A stretch of 64,000 nt of DNA from an uncultured SAR116 cluster alpha proteobacterium (GCA_902528415.1 CABZSR010000006.1:23005-87004), one strand, 5' to 3'. Numbered from the stretch's first letter, positions 45,450 through 54,756 are shown. Translations and numbers: made by a program. Notes: generated by a model not told the origin, from the sequence alone.

Positions 45450-46208
45450 TTGGATTATTCTGACACTATTATAATGATACCTGCTAGATTAGGGTCCTCG
45501 AGATTACCAAAAAAACCTTTATTGAAAATTAATGGTACACCCTTAATAATTCATACATACAATTGCGCAAAAGAAGCAAATCTAAATGTCCCTATTATTG
45601 TTGCAACTGACGATGAAGAAATTGCTAATATAATTAAGGATCATGGAGGCATAGCTTTAATGACTTCAAATCAACATGTAAGTGGATCTGACAGAATTTT
45701 TGAAGCTATTGAAGAATTTGATCCTCACAAGAAGTATAAAAAAATTATTCATCTCCAAGGTGATCTCCCTAATGTTTCAGGCAATTTGATAAGAAAATTA
45801 GCAAAAATAATTAATGATCCAATAAAAGAGATTGTCACTGTTATAGTAAAGGCAATACCAGAAGAGTTTCATGACCAGTCAGTTGTGAAAGTAGCAGCGG
45901 CTTTCTCAAAAGACAAACCTAAGATAAACGATCTTGGAAAGGCTATGTATTTTAGTAGAGCTTGTATACCTACTGGAAATGCTGTTATATGGCATCATAT
46001 CGGTATTTATGCTTGGCAAAGAAATATATTAGAGAGATTTATAAGTTTAAAACCTTCACCACTAGAACTGTCAGAAAAGCTTGAACAGCTTCGTGCACTT
46101 GAAGCTGGAATAAATATATATACTGTAATCACGTCAGAACACCCAATTGGGGTGGATACTCATTCAGATTTGAAGAAAGCTGAAAATTATTTTAAAGACA
46201 TATCTTAA
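45450..46208 (+). CDS. kdsB: 3-deoxy-manno-octulosonate cytidylyltransferase
   Basis: This 252-residue enzyme makes CMP-Kdo for lipopolysaccharide. It opens with IMIPARLGSSRLPKKPLLKI, the CTP-binding signature, and continues with VATDDEEI, HLQGDLPNVS and IGIYAWQRNIL. It starts at TTG 45450, behind GAGGAG at 45436-45441. Its presence shows the organism makes Kdo and hence has a Gram-negative outer membrane. It is followed 43 bp later by pheA. Confidence 0.94.
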   Translation: MDYSDTIIMIPARLGSSRLPKKPLLKINGTPLIIHTYNCAKEANLNVPIIVATDDEEIANIIKDHGGIALMTSNQHVSGSDRIFEAIEEFDPHKKYKKIIHLQGDLPNVSGNLIRKLAKIINDPIKEIVTVIVKAIPEEFHDQSVVKVAAAFSKDKPKINDLGKAMYFSRACIPTGNAVIWHHIGIYAWQRNILERFISLKPSPLELSEKLEQLRALEAGINIYTVITSEHPIGVDTHSDLKKAENYFKDIS

Positions 46209-46251
46209 TGATTCATATAATTAAAAAGATTTAATAAAATAGAGATAAAAT

Positions 46252-47103
46252 ATGAATAAGGAAAACCATGAGTTAATAGTTGCTTTTCAGGGCATGGCAG
46301 GAGCATATTCAAATATGGCTTGTGAGGCTTACTTCCCAAATTCTAAAACCTTAGCGTGTAATTCATTTGAAGATATGCTGAATTCTACAAAAAATGGAAC
46401 AACAGATTATTCAATGGTTCCTGTTGAAAATTCTTTAGCAGGAAGGGTGGCAGATATTCATCATTTAATTCCAGAGAGTGGTTTGTTTATTGTAGGTGAA
46501 CATTTTCAAAGAGTTAACCATCAATTGTTAGGACTTAAAAATTCTAATTTAGAGAATTTAAAATATGTAAAAAGTCACGCTCAAGGGCTCGCTCAATGTA
46601 GAAATTTTATTAAAAAACAAAACTTATTACCTATTCAACATATAGATACCGCTGGAGCGGCAGAAGAGATATCAAGATTAGGTGACCCTTCGATTGCTGC
46701 AATAGCTTCTAATATGTCAGCAAAAATTTATAACTTAAAGGTGTTAAAAAGTAATATTGAAGATGCAGAACATAATACTACTAGATTTTTGGTAATGGCA
46801 AAAAAACCTCAGGTACCATCCATTCAGATATCTATACCAGTAACTACTATCATTTTCGAAGTAAGATCTGTTCCAGCTGCTTTATATAAAGTTTTGGGAG
46901 GATTTGCTACAAACGGAATAAACCTCACAAAACTTGAGAGTTATATAGGTGGCAAGGAGATGAATGCAGCAAGGTTTTATGTTGATGCTGAGGGACATCC
47001 AGAGACAATGGCTATGAAAAACGCGCTAGAAGAGATGTATTTTTACAGTGAACCTAATTCAGTTAAAATTATAGGAACTTATAGCCGAACAAGGAAAAGT
47101 TAG
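46252..47103 (+). CDS. pheA: Prephenate dehydratase
   Basis: This 283-residue protein has the periplasmic-binding-like dehydratase domain with VAFQGMAGAYSNMACEAYFP, TDYSMVPVENSLAGRV, SHAQGLAQC and the catalytic Thr in NTTRFLVMA, and a C-terminal ACT domain (AALYKVLGGFATNGINLTKLES) that senses phenylalanine. It converts prephenate to phenylpyruvate. No chorismate mutase domain is fused, as expected in Alphaproteobacteria. It shares a transcript with kdsB. Confidence 0.95.
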   Translation: MNKENHELIVAFQGMAGAYSNMACEAYFPNSKTLACNSFEDMLNSTKNGTTDYSMVPVENSLAGRVADIHHLIPESGLFIVGEHFQRVNHQLLGLKNSNLENLKYVKSHAQGLAQCRNFIKKQNLLPIQHIDTAGAAEEISRLGDPSIAAIASNMSAKIYNLKVLKSNIEDAEHNTTRFLVMAKKPQVPSIQISIPVTTIIFEVRSVPAALYKVLGGFATNGINLTKLESYIGGKEMNAARFYVDAEGHPETMAMKNALEEMYFYSEPNSVKIIGTYSRTRKS

Positions 47104-47159
47104 CCATCGAAACATAGATTTTCTTGCATATTATTATGTTTTATAACATATATATTTAT

Positions 47160-47248
47160 GAAGGGTCACACGGACGTAATTCTTGCCAATCCGGTCAGGT
47201 CCGAAAGGAAGCAGCCGTAACAATGATAGCGGGTTGTGAGGCCCTTCG
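47160..47248 (+). ncRNA. ffs: Signal recognition particle RNA (small 4.5S type)
   Basis: The 89-nt sequence has the conserved SRP apical helix GGTCAGGTCCGAAAGGAAGC with its GGAA tetraloop, and the asymmetric internal loop GCAGCC that binds Ffh. The ends GAAGGGTC and GGCCCTTC pair to close the long hairpin. It lies between pheA and dnaX, the usual alphaproteobacterial locus. Confidence 0.95.
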
Positions 47249-47285
47249 TTTTAAAGTTTAAAAAACGAGATTTCAAATAACCAAT

Positions 47286-48914
47286 ATTAATGAAAAAAAA
47301 AGTTACAGAGTTTTAGCTCGTAAGTATCGTCCAAACGATTTTAGTGAACTTATTGGCCAAGATACGCTTGTAAAAACTTTTAATAATTCTCTTAATAATG
47401 GCAGATTGGCCCATGCTTTTCTTTTAACAGGGATAAGAGGTGTTGGCAAAACGACTACGGCAAGAATCATAGCTAAAGCTCTTAACTGCGTCTCAGATGG
47501 GAATAAAAAAGAGCCAACTTTTGAAATATGTAATAAATGTTCTCCGTGCAAATCAATAAACAATGGGAATTTTCTTGACGTTATTGAAGTTGATGCTGCT
47601 AGTAGAACAGGGGTCGATGGAATCAGAGAAATAATTGACTCCGTTATGTATTCACCAAATAACGCAAGATACAAAGTCTATATTATAGATGAAGTACATA
47701 TGTTGTCTAATGCAGCTTTTAATGCTCTATTAAAAACTTTAGAAGAACCTCCACAAAATGTTAAATTTATTTTTGCAACTACAGAAATCAAAAAAATTCC
47801 TGCTACTATAATTTCTAGATGTCAAAAATTTGATCTTCAAAGAGTTGATATAGAAACATTAAGAAATCATTTAAACCGAATTTGTAAAGCTGAAAATATT
47901 TCATATGAAAATAATTCAATTTATCAAATATGCAAAGCTAGTGAAGGCTCTGTTAGAGACGCATTGTCTCTTCTAGATCAAGCTGCTTCTCTATGCCAAG
48001 ATAATATTAAAGATGAAATTGTCTTGAGCATGCTAGGTTTAAATGGTTATGAAAAAAACATAGAATTGTTTGAGTTGTGTCTTCTTAATAAATGTGAAGA
48101 AGCTCTTAAAATTTATGATGATATTATACAAAATGGTATACAACCTATCCAAATTATATCAAATTTATTGGAAATTAGTCACTTAGCATCTAGGGTAAGT
48201 ATTATTAAGTTTGATCCAAATATTACTGAAGCTTTACAGGTAAGTGTTTCTAAAATTTCTTCGCATGGTCTACCCAAAATAGTTAAATTTTGGCAAATTT
48301 TAATCAAGAGTGTGGAAGAATTAAGATATGCTCCAAACGAACAACAAGCAGGCTCAATGGCAATCATTAAATTGTGTTATGGATCGTTAATGCCAGACCC
48401 TAGTGAGTTCTTAGAAAAAATTTCAAATCAAACTAAAAATTATTTAAACAACAATAATTCTAATAATGTAAAGTCTAATATTGAAAATGACTTGAAAGAA
48501 GTAAAACGTTTTGAAAGTCCTGAGAACATCGAAACAAAAAATATTAATTTTCCAAAAACTTTTGAAGAAGTGTTAAATCTACTATTAGTGAATAAAGAGG
48601 CATTACTTCACGCTCAAATTATAAATAATGTGCATTTAATCTCCTATTCTGAAGGATTAATTAAGGTAAGATTAAAGGATAATACAGATACAGAAATATT
48701 AAAAAAATTGTCTTCCACTCTTGAAAATATAACCAAGACTAAATGGCTTGTATCTCAATCTCAAGAAGAAGGCGAAAAAACAATTGTAGAAAAACAGAAA
48801 AGTGAATTTGATAAAAATAAAGAACAAATAAAATCTAATCCTCATTTTGCAGAAGTATTTAAACATTTTCCTCAAGCTGAAATTACTTCGATTGAAGATA
48901 AAGATTCTAGCTAA
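47286..48914 (+). CDS. dnaX: DNA polymerase III subunit gamma/tau (atypical start)
   Basis: This is a 542-residue clamp-loader ATPase. The N-terminus SYRVLARKYRPNDFSELIGQ is conserved, and Walker A GIRGVGKTT is at 49-57. The zinc-binding Cys68, Cys82, Cys85 and Cys88, Walker B VYIIDEVHML and the sensor ATIISRCQKFD are all present. The open frame begins at 47262 with no ATG, GTG or TTG before the conserved sequence; the best candidate is ATT at 47286 (I-N-E-K-K-S-Y-R). An ATG at 47290 is in the wrong frame by one base, beside a run of nine A. Either a rare ATT start, transcript slippage on the A-run, or a sequence error explains this. recR follows 21 bp later. Confidence 0.85.
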   Translation: MNEKKSYRVLARKYRPNDFSELIGQDTLVKTFNNSLNNGRLAHAFLLTGIRGVGKTTTARIIAKALNCVSDGNKKEPTFEICNKCSPCKSINNGNFLDVIEVDAASRTGVDGIREIIDSVMYSPNNARYKVYIIDEVHMLSNAAFNALLKTLEEPPQNVKFIFATTEIKKIPATIISRCQKFDLQRVDIETLRNHLNRICKAENISYENNSIYQICKASEGSVRDALSLLDQAASLCQDNIKDEIVLSMLGLNGYEKNIELFELCLLNKCEEALKIYDDIIQNGIQPIQIISNLLEISHLASRVSIIKFDPNITEALQVSVSKISSHGLPKIVKFWQILIKSVEELRYAPNEQQAGSMAIIKLCYGSLMPDPSEFLEKISNQTKNYLNNNNSNNVKSNIENDLKEVKRFESPENIETKNINFPKTFEEVLNLLLVNKEALLHAQIINNVHLISYSEGLIKVRLKDNTDTEILKKLSSTLENITKTKWLVSQSQEEGEKTIVEKQKSEFDKNKEQIKSNPHFAEVFKHFPQAEITSIEDKDSS

Positions 48915-48935
48915 GGTTATACTTGGAAAATACAG

Positions 48936-49529
48936 ATGTCAGAACAAGTTCTTGAAAAATTAATAGAAAAAGTAGCCAAGCTTCCTGGCTTAGGGCCTAG
49001 ATCATCTAGAAGGGTAGTTCTACATTTGCTTAAAGATAAAGAAACTTTACTTCTTCCTCTTATCGAAGATATGAGTAAGGTTGCAAATAATATAAAAAAG
49101 TGCGTTGAATGTGGTAATTTAGATGAAAATGATATTTGTCAAATATGTAAAAATTCATCTAGAAATCAGACATTATTATGTGTTGTCGAAAATGTTGCAG
49201 ATTTGTGGGCTTTAGAAAGATCTAAAGTTTATAATGGGAAATATCATATTCTAGGCGGAGTTTTGTCGGCTATAGATGGCATTAATCCTGATCAATTAAA
49301 TATTGATTCTTTAGAAAAGAGACTTGAAAGTAAAATGTTTACAGAAATTATTATTGCTATATCAGCTACACTTGATGGACAAACAACAGCTCATTATCTT
49401 GCAGAAAGATTAGGTAAATTAGATATAAAAATAACAAGACTCGCTCATGGTTTACCTGTTGGAGGAGAATTGGACTTTCTTGATGATGGAACAATTGCAC
49501 AAGCTTTAAAAGCTAGAAACCTATTATGA
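48936..49529 (+). CDS. recR: Recombination protein RecR
   Basis: This 197-residue recombination mediator has a helix-hairpin-helix KLPGLGPRSSRRVVLHLL, a C4 zinc finger (Cys56, Cys59, Cys68 and Cys71) and a Toprim domain (LLCVVENVADLWALE, then YHILGGVLSAIDGINPDQL). It acts with RecF and RecO at gaps to load RecA. It is 21 bp after dnaX. In most bacteria ybaB lies between dnaX and recR; it is absent here. Confidence 0.96.
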   Translation: MSEQVLEKLIEKVAKLPGLGPRSSRRVVLHLLKDKETLLLPLIEDMSKVANNIKKCVECGNLDENDICQICKNSSRNQTLLCVVENVADLWALERSKVYNGKYHILGGVLSAIDGINPDQLNIDSLEKRLESKMFTEIIIAISATLDGQTTAHYLAERLGKLDIKITRLAHGLPVGGELDFLDDGTIAQALKARNLL

Positions 49530-49530
49530 T

Positions 49531-50577
49531 TTAATCATTTAATTGCTTTTTTTCATTTACATCGATTGAAGTAATTACGTTCCCTCTATTCTCAATTTTC
49601 CTATGCGAAATTTTTATTTCATCCAAATCTCTTCTTGCTAAGTCAAAATGTTTATCTAACTTAAATATTCTTTCAGCCAATAAGTTTAAATCATTACCTA
49701 ATTTATCAACTTCAATTTGTATTTTTCCAGCTGTTTGACTCATTGTAGCGTCTCTTAAAATTGCCCTAACAGTGTGCAGAAGAAGCATTAAATTATCTGG
49801 ACCAGCCATATATACTTTTTTATTCCTACTTTCTTTTACTAATTTAGGAAATCTAATATTTATTTCAGAATAAATAGATTCACTTGGTAAAAACATAATA
49901 GCTGAATCTGCAGTCTCACCAGGTAATATATATTTTTCAGAAATATCTCTTATATGTTTTTGAACTGCATTGTGAAATAACTTTAAATAATCTTTTTTTT
50001 CTTGGTCGTTTGTGGAGCGGGTAAATTTTTTATAATCTTCTAATGGAAATTTAGAGTCAATACAAATAGGTCCAGGAGGTTCTGGCATTTTAACTATACA
50101 ATCTACCCTACTATTTGAGATAAGAGTATATTGGAATTGGTAAGCGTTTTGTGGGAGTGCATCCTTGACTATATTTTCAAGTTGAACCTCACCAAAAGCA
50201 CCTCTTAATTGTTTATTTGATAATATATTCTGCAAATCATTAACTTGGTTTGATAAAGAATTTATATTCTCTTGAGCTCTGTCTATTACGGCCAGTCTTT
50301 CATGCATTTCCATCAAAGATTTTTGGGTATTTTGTGTTTGCTGAGTTAAGCTATTACCAATTGTTGATCCAAAATTTCCTAATCTTTCTTCTATAGTACT
50401 GCTTAATTGAGAGACTGCGCCTTTCAATTCAGATATTTGAGTAATTTCATCTTTAGGGGAAATAGTTTGATCATCAATGTTTTTTTTATTTTGGAAATAA
50501 GTTTTACATGTAACAAAAATTATAACTGAGAGTGTAAAAAGAATTATAATAAATATTATTAAATATTCGAAATCCAT
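49531..50577 (-). CDS. rmuC: DNA recombination protein RmuC
   Basis: This 348-residue protein has one N-terminal transmembrane helix (about 4-24), then a coiled coil to about 110, and then the RmuC nuclease-like core with LRGAFGEVQLENIVKDALP, CIVKMPEPPGPICIDSKFPLEDY and IMFLPSESIYSEIN. The core is related to the PD-(D/E)XK fold. It limits inversions at short repeats. It is transcribed alone, convergent with recR and divergent from def. Confidence 0.93.
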   Translation of the reverse strand: MDFEYLIIFIIILFTLSVIIFVTCKTYFQNKKNIDDQTISPKDEITQISELKGAVSQLSSTIEERLGNFGSTIGNSLTQQTQNTQKSLMEMHERLAVIDRAQENINSLSNQVNDLQNILSNKQLRGAFGEVQLENIVKDALPQNAYQFQYTLISNSRVDCIVKMPEPPGPICIDSKFPLEDYKKFTRSTNDQEKKDYLKLFHNAVQKHIRDISEKYILPGETADSAIMFLPSESIYSEINIRFPKLVKESRNKKVYMAGPDNLMLLLHTVRAILRDATMSQTAGKIQIEVDKLGNDLNLLAERIFKLDKHFDLARRDLDEIKISHRKIENRGNVITSIDVNEKKQLND

Positions 50578-50586
50578 TTTAACTCC

Positions 50587-50613
50587 ATTTGTAAATAGTA
50601 TAATATTACAAAT
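50587..50613. promoter_or_regulatory. Inverted repeat in the rmuC/def divergent region
   Basis: An 8-bp inverted repeat (ATTTGTAA/TTACAAAT) with an 11-base spacer surrounds a TATAAT-like centre, in the 88-bp gap between the divergent rmuC and def genes. It might be an operator overlapping a promoter. In AT-rich DNA such a repeat can occur by chance, so the call is weak. Confidence 0.25.
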
Positions 50614-50665
50614 TGATTATAAATTAACTACTATAAAATAATTTTTCATAAGGGTTATCTTATAA

Positions 50666-51232
50666 ATGAGCGTTAAGGAAATAATAAAAGTGCCTAATCC
50701 TTTTTTAAAAATTAAGGCAAAACCAGTAATTGATATTAATAAGAATATTCTAACTATTTTAAATGATATGTTGGAGACTATGTACAACGCAAATGGAATA
50801 GGTCTTGCTGCCACACAGATAGCAATTGATAAACGATTAATTGTAATGGATTGTGGGAAAACAAATTTTGACCCTGAAAATATGTCAGAAGAAGAATATA
50901 ATGAGAGAATTAAAAATGAAGGAATTGAACCTTTTCCAATCAAAATGATTAATCCAGAAATAATTTCTTTTAATAAAAACTTAAAGGAAAGAGAAGAAGG
51001 TTGCTTATCTATACCTGGATACAACGCAAATGTTAAAAGGCCTTCATCTATAAAAGTAACCTATACGGATGAAAATAAAAAAAATAAAACTCTTGAGGCT
51101 AGAGGATTACTGGCAACTTGTATACAACACGAAATAGATCATTTAAATGGGATTCTTTTTATTGATCATATCTCTAAACTAAAAAGAGAAATAATTCTTA
51201 AAAAGGCTATTAAAGAATATGCAAAAAATTAA
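50666..51232 (+). CDS. def: Peptide deformylase
   Basis: This 188-residue metallohydrolase removes the formyl group from new proteins. It has all three motifs: GIGLAATQ, EGCLSIPGY (metal Cys) and QHEIDHLNG (metal His pair and catalytic Glu). A stretch of about 25 residues, EEEYNERIKNEGIEPFPI, between motifs 1 and 2 is an insertion relative to the E. coli enzyme. The start is an ATG after a GGGTTATC stretch. It begins the def-fmt-truA unit. Confidence 0.95.
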   Translation: MSVKEIIKVPNPFLKIKAKPVIDINKNILTILNDMLETMYNANGIGLAATQIAIDKRLIVMDCGKTNFDPENMSEEEYNERIKNEGIEPFPIKMINPEIISFNKNLKEREEGCLSIPGYNANVKRPSSIKVTYTDENKKNKTLEARGLLATCIQHEIDHLNGILFIDHISKLKREIILKKAIKEYAKN

Positions 51233-51256
51233 AAGGTTTATAAATATGAGGAATAA

Positions 51257-52186
51257 TTGAATATAATATTTATGGGGACACCAGATTTTGCAGTCCCAAG
51301 TCTAAAATTAGTTGCTTCTAATTTCAATGTTATAACTGTTTTTTCTCAACCTGCGCGTCCTAAAGGAAGAGGAATGATATCAAAAATATCTTCTGTAGAG
51401 ATTGCTGCTAGAGAATTAAATCTTAATGTAATAACTCCTACCACTTTAAAAAACGAAGATATATTTTCTGAATTTAATCTGCTTAAACCTGATATAGTAG
51501 TTGTTGTAGCATACGGGTTACTTCTTCCAGAAAAATATCTAAAGGTTCCAAAATATGGATGTATAAATGGCCACGCTAGTCTTTTACCTAGATGGCGTGG
51601 GGCTGCCCCAATTCAAAGAGCCATAGAAGCTGGTGATAATAAGACAGGAACTTGCATTATGTTAATGGAAAAGGGAATGGATACAGGGCCAATAATATCA
51701 TCTGAAGTTATTGATATAAGAAAACATGATACTTCTAAAATAATTCACGATAAGTTATCTGAAACTACTGCAAAACTGCTGGTCCAAGCTATTAAAAATT
51801 ACGGAGAAGGGACTGTTTCAACTATAAATCAAGAAATTGATGGTATTAAATATGCTAACAAAATTCATAAAGATGAGGCTGAAATTGATTGGGAGTTAAC
51901 CTCCATTGAAATATTTAACAAAGTTAGAGCATTTGATCCTTTTCCAGGAACCTATACTAGATATTCAAGTAAAATTATAAAAGTTATAAAGACCAATCTT
52001 AGTGATATTGTTCATAATTTTGAACCAGGAACTATAATTAATACCAATCAAAAAATTATTATAGCCTGTGGAAATAAATCTGCTTTAGAAATAAAACTTC
52101 TCCAAAAACCAGGAAAGAGAATGATTTCAGCGAACGACTTTTTAAATAGCACAAAGATAAATGTTGGTGAAAAATTTGGACATTGA
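51257..52186 (+). CDS. fmt: Methionyl-tRNA formyltransferase
   Basis: This 309-residue enzyme formylates initiator Met-tRNA. It starts MNIIFMGTPDFAVPSL, has SLLPRWRGAAPIQRAI, the family signature with catalytic Asn and His nearby (GCINGHAS), and DTGPIISSEVI, followed by a C-terminal OB-like tRNA-binding domain. It starts at TTG 51257, with GAGGAA at 51248-51253. It overlaps the truA start by 26 bp, so translation is coupled. Confidence 0.95.
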   Translation: MNIIFMGTPDFAVPSLKLVASNFNVITVFSQPARPKGRGMISKISSVEIAARELNLNVITPTTLKNEDIFSEFNLLKPDIVVVVAYGLLLPEKYLKVPKYGCINGHASLLPRWRGAAPIQRAIEAGDNKTGTCIMLMEKGMDTGPIISSEVIDIRKHDTSKIIHDKLSETTAKLLVQAIKNYGEGTVSTINQEIDGIKYANKIHKDEAEIDWELTSIEIFNKVRAFDPFPGTYTRYSSKIIKVIKTNLSDIVHNFEPGTIINTNQKIIIACGNKSALEIKLLQKPGKRMISANDFLNSTKINVGEKFGH

Positions 52187-53000
52187 AAATAGCATAAGAT
52201 ACGCATTATTAATCGAGTATAATGGTAGCGATCTGGTCGGGTGGCAGAAACAAAATGAAGGTATGTCCGTACAAAGAAGTCTTGAAGAAGCTGCAAAAAA
52301 TATTTTCAATCAAGATTTTGATATTCAAGGTTCAGGCCGCACCGATGCTGGGGTACATGCCCTTGGTCAAATTGCACATATAAATTTACCAAAAGGTCAT
52401 AGATTAACATCAAGACATCCTTTTTATATTATCTCTGCCTTCAACTCTTTATTAAGAGATACCAATATAAGAGTAATTTCTGCCAAACCTGTTAAACCAG
52501 AATTTAATGCCAGGTTTAGCGCAATTAGACGTTTTTACAAATACAGAATTCTGTGTAGAGCAGCTCCTCCTGGCTTAGACAATGGCAAAGTGTGGCATTT
52601 TAGAAAAAAATTAAATATCAGTTTAATGGAAGAAGGTGTTGGACATTTGATTGGAAGACACGATTTCACAAGTTTTAGAACAATAAAATGTCAAGCTAAA
52701 TCTCCTATTAGAACTATAGATAATATTTCCTTTTCTAGGGAGAATGAAGAAGTAATAATGAGAGTTTCTGCCAAAAGTTTTTTGCATAGTCAGGTAAGAA
52801 TAATTGCTGGGACTATAGTTAAAATAGGAGATGGTACTTGGAACCCTGATAAAATTTTAACTATTCTTAAAGGTAAAAATAGAAATTTAGCAGGTCCTAC
52901 TGCCCCAGCAGATGGTCTTTATTTAGAAAAAGTAAAGTATCCTGAAAACTTACTGAATGATCAGTGGCCAATTATATATGAGAACCAACAATATAGTTAG
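52161..53000 (+). CDS. truA: tRNA pseudouridine synthase A
   Basis: This 279-residue enzyme makes pseudouridine at positions 38-40 of tRNA. ALLIEYNGSDLVGWQKQ opens the first domain, the catalytic Asp lies in GSGRTDAGVHALGQ, and RRFYKYRI and FHSQVRIIAGTIVKIG-type segments follow. The start at ATG 52161 lies within fmt; an in-frame TTG at 52176 is an alternative. It is the last gene of the def-fmt-truA unit. Confidence 0.94.
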   Translation: MLVKNLDIENSIRYALLIEYNGSDLVGWQKQNEGMSVQRSLEEAAKNIFNQDFDIQGSGRTDAGVHALGQIAHINLPKGHRLTSRHPFYIISAFNSLLRDTNIRVISAKPVKPEFNARFSAIRRFYKYRILCRAAPPGLDNGKVWHFRKKLNISLMEEGVGHLIGRHDFTSFRTIKCQAKSPIRTIDNISFSRENEEVIMRVSAKSFLHSQVRIIAGTIVKIGDGTWNPDKILTILKGKNRNLAGPTAPADGLYLEKVKYPENLLNDQWPIIYENQQYS

Positions 53001-53003
53001 CTT

Positions 53004-53600
53004 TTACATTGTCATTGATAATGATCTAGAAAACATACCTAAGCTTGCTTCTATAACAACTGATAAAAAAATCATTCCTGTTGCCCCCCATCCTGATAAA
53101 CCAACCTCTTCTTTGCCAATCCTCCAGAGAGAGAAAGTTACCCATATTACAACACCAATCCCAAAAAAAACAAAGATTGATGGCGGTAAGATTAATCCTA
53201 AAATAGCAAATGATAGCATTAAAATTGCTTGAAAAGACTGTATCCAGTTAAATGGAATAATAAATTTATAAAAGAATTCACCTTTACCAATTTTTTCAAA
53301 AATTGTGTTTACTAAAATTGAGAATAAACAAATATCTATGACTGTAATTAAAAGTAATCTTGGTAATATTCCACTTTGTATATCTCCATCAAGATTAGCT
53401 TTAATACCGTATGAAGCAAGAGTAGAGACTACTGCATTAATAAAAAACACAATCCAACAACTATCCCAAAAACCATTATTATTTAATTTAAAAGCTCTAC
53501 TTACGTTGTCTTTCTTTGACATGAATTTAAAAGCAGATACAAAACCATCCTTCACAACAAAAGGACTAGGAGGTGGATTAATCAATTTTTTTTGCTCCAA
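53004..53600 (-). CDS. Hypothetical membrane protein (Yip1-like)
   Basis: This 198-residue protein has a short soluble N-terminus and about five transmembrane helices from residue 47 to the end. It has no signature I can name, but the arrangement (N-terminal cytosolic segment, then helices with a WIQSFQAILMLSF-type stretch) resembles small Yip1/DUF membrane proteins found near dapE in Alphaproteobacteria. It overlaps the last codons of dapE by 23 bp on the same strand, so the two are co-expressed. Function unknown. Confidence 0.7.
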   Translation of the reverse strand: MEQKKLINPPPSPFVVKDGFVSAFKFMSKKDNVSRAFKLNNNGFWDSCWIVFFINAVVSTLASYGIKANLDGDIQSGILPRLLLITVIDICLFSILVNTIFEKIGKGEFFYKFIIPFNWIQSFQAILMLSFAILGLILPPSIFVFFGIGVVIWVTFSLWRIGKEEVGLSGWGATGMIFLSVVIEASLGMFSRSLSMTM

Positions 53601-54744
53601 AATAATTGTATAGGAATGTATTGTAAATACTTGTTAATTTTAATATATCATTCACCTCAACATTTTCATCTACCTTATGCATTGTTTTCCCAACTAGGCC
53701 AAACTCTATCACCGGACATATTTTGGTAATAAATCTAGCGTCCGAAGTCCCTCCTGAAGTAGAGATTTGTGGATTAAGTTTTACAACTTTTTCAATTGCC
53801 TTCTGAAGTGTTGATCTTAGTAATTCATCACTCGTAAGAAATGGTTCTGCATTACAAAAATATTCAAATTCATATTTTGAAGTAATAGCATCAAATTGTT
53901 TTTTTAACATTGTGGTGAGTGAGCCAATAGAATGCAAAGTGTTAAACCTTATATTAAATTTGGCTTTAACTTCGCCTGGAATGACATTGCTAGCATCATT
54001 ATTGACATCAATGCTAGTAATCATAACTGAGCTAGGTTGAAATTCTTTAGTCCCATCATCTAAATAAATTTTTGATAAAGGTTCTATCATTTTTAATAAT
54101 GAATTTATTGGGTTTTCTGCTAAATGTGGATATCCAACATGTCCTTGGATCCCTTTAACAACTAAAGAACCAGTATAACTTCCTCTTCTTCCAATTTTTA
54201 TTGTGTCACCCATTTCGTTTACGTTAGTAGGTTCTCCAACGATACATCCTGATATAGATTCTCCTTTACTTATTAGCCAATCAACTAATTTTTTTGTTCC
54301 GTTTATTGCTTTACCTTCTTCATCACTTGTAATGATAAGAGAAATGCTTCCCAAACTATTAAAATCTTTATTGACTTCTAAAAATTCTGAAACAGCGGCT
54401 ATAAATGCTGCTATTCCAGATTTCATATCAGCAGCACCCCTACCCCAAATTTTACCTTTTTTAACTTCCCCGCCAAATGGGTTTATAGACCAGTTCTCAA
54501 TGTCACCTGTTGGAACCACATCTACATGTCCACCAAAACAAATGTTAGGCTCTAAATTACCAAATCGTGCATATAAATTTTCGACTTTTTCAGTGCCTTC
54601 TCCAAAATCAACTTTTTTACAACTAAATCCCAATGGTTCTAAAAAAGAAATTATAAGATCAATGGATCCAGCAGATTTTGGAGTAATACTCTCACATTTA
54701 ATTAACTCAGACGTTAATTCTACAGGGTTTACTATATTAGACAT
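53578..54744 (-). CDS. dapE: Succinyl-diaminopimelate desuccinylase
   Basis: This 388-residue M20 metallopeptidase-like enzyme removes succinate in the lysine/peptidoglycan pathway. Metal ligands are His73 and Asp75 in GGHVDVVPTG, the aspartate in WGRGAADMKSGIAAF, and the DEEG glutamate pair near 145. GRRGSYTG and HVGYPHLAENPINSL form the dimer domain. The final His is in MHKVDENV. It follows dapD by 12 bp; the two are adjacent in many Alphaproteobacteria. Confidence 0.95.
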   Translation of the reverse strand: MSNIVNPVELTSELIKCESITPKSAGSIDLIISFLEPLGFSCKKVDFGEGTEKVENLYARFGNLEPNICFGGHVDVVPTGDIENWSINPFGGEVKKGKIWGRGAADMKSGIAAFIAAVSEFLEVNKDFNSLGSISLIITSDEEGKAINGTKKLVDWLISKGESISGCIVGEPTNVNEMGDTIKIGRRGSYTGSLVVKGIQGHVGYPHLAENPINSLLKMIEPLSKIYLDDGTKEFQPSSVMITSIDVNNDASNVIPGEVKAKFNIRFNTLHSIGSLTTMLKKQFDAITSKYEFEYFCNAEPFLTSDELLRSTLQKAIEKVVKLNPQISTSGGTSDARFITKICPVIEFGLVGKTMHKVDENVEVNDILKLTSIYNTFLYNYFGAKKID

Positions 54745-54756
54745 AAAAATCCATAT

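Noticed and set aside
47135..47150. TATGTT/AACATA hairpin between pheA and the SRP RNA as a terminator.
   Set aside because: Short, AT-only stem without a T-run.
47247..47267. CGTTTT/AAAACG hairpin after the SRP RNA as its terminator.
   Set aside because: The stem is weak, has no T-run, and overlaps the dnaX leader.
47290..47316. ATG at 47290 as the dnaX start.
   Set aside because: As written it gives only M-K-K-K-V-T-E-F before a stop. It is kept only as the slippage or sequence-error alternative.
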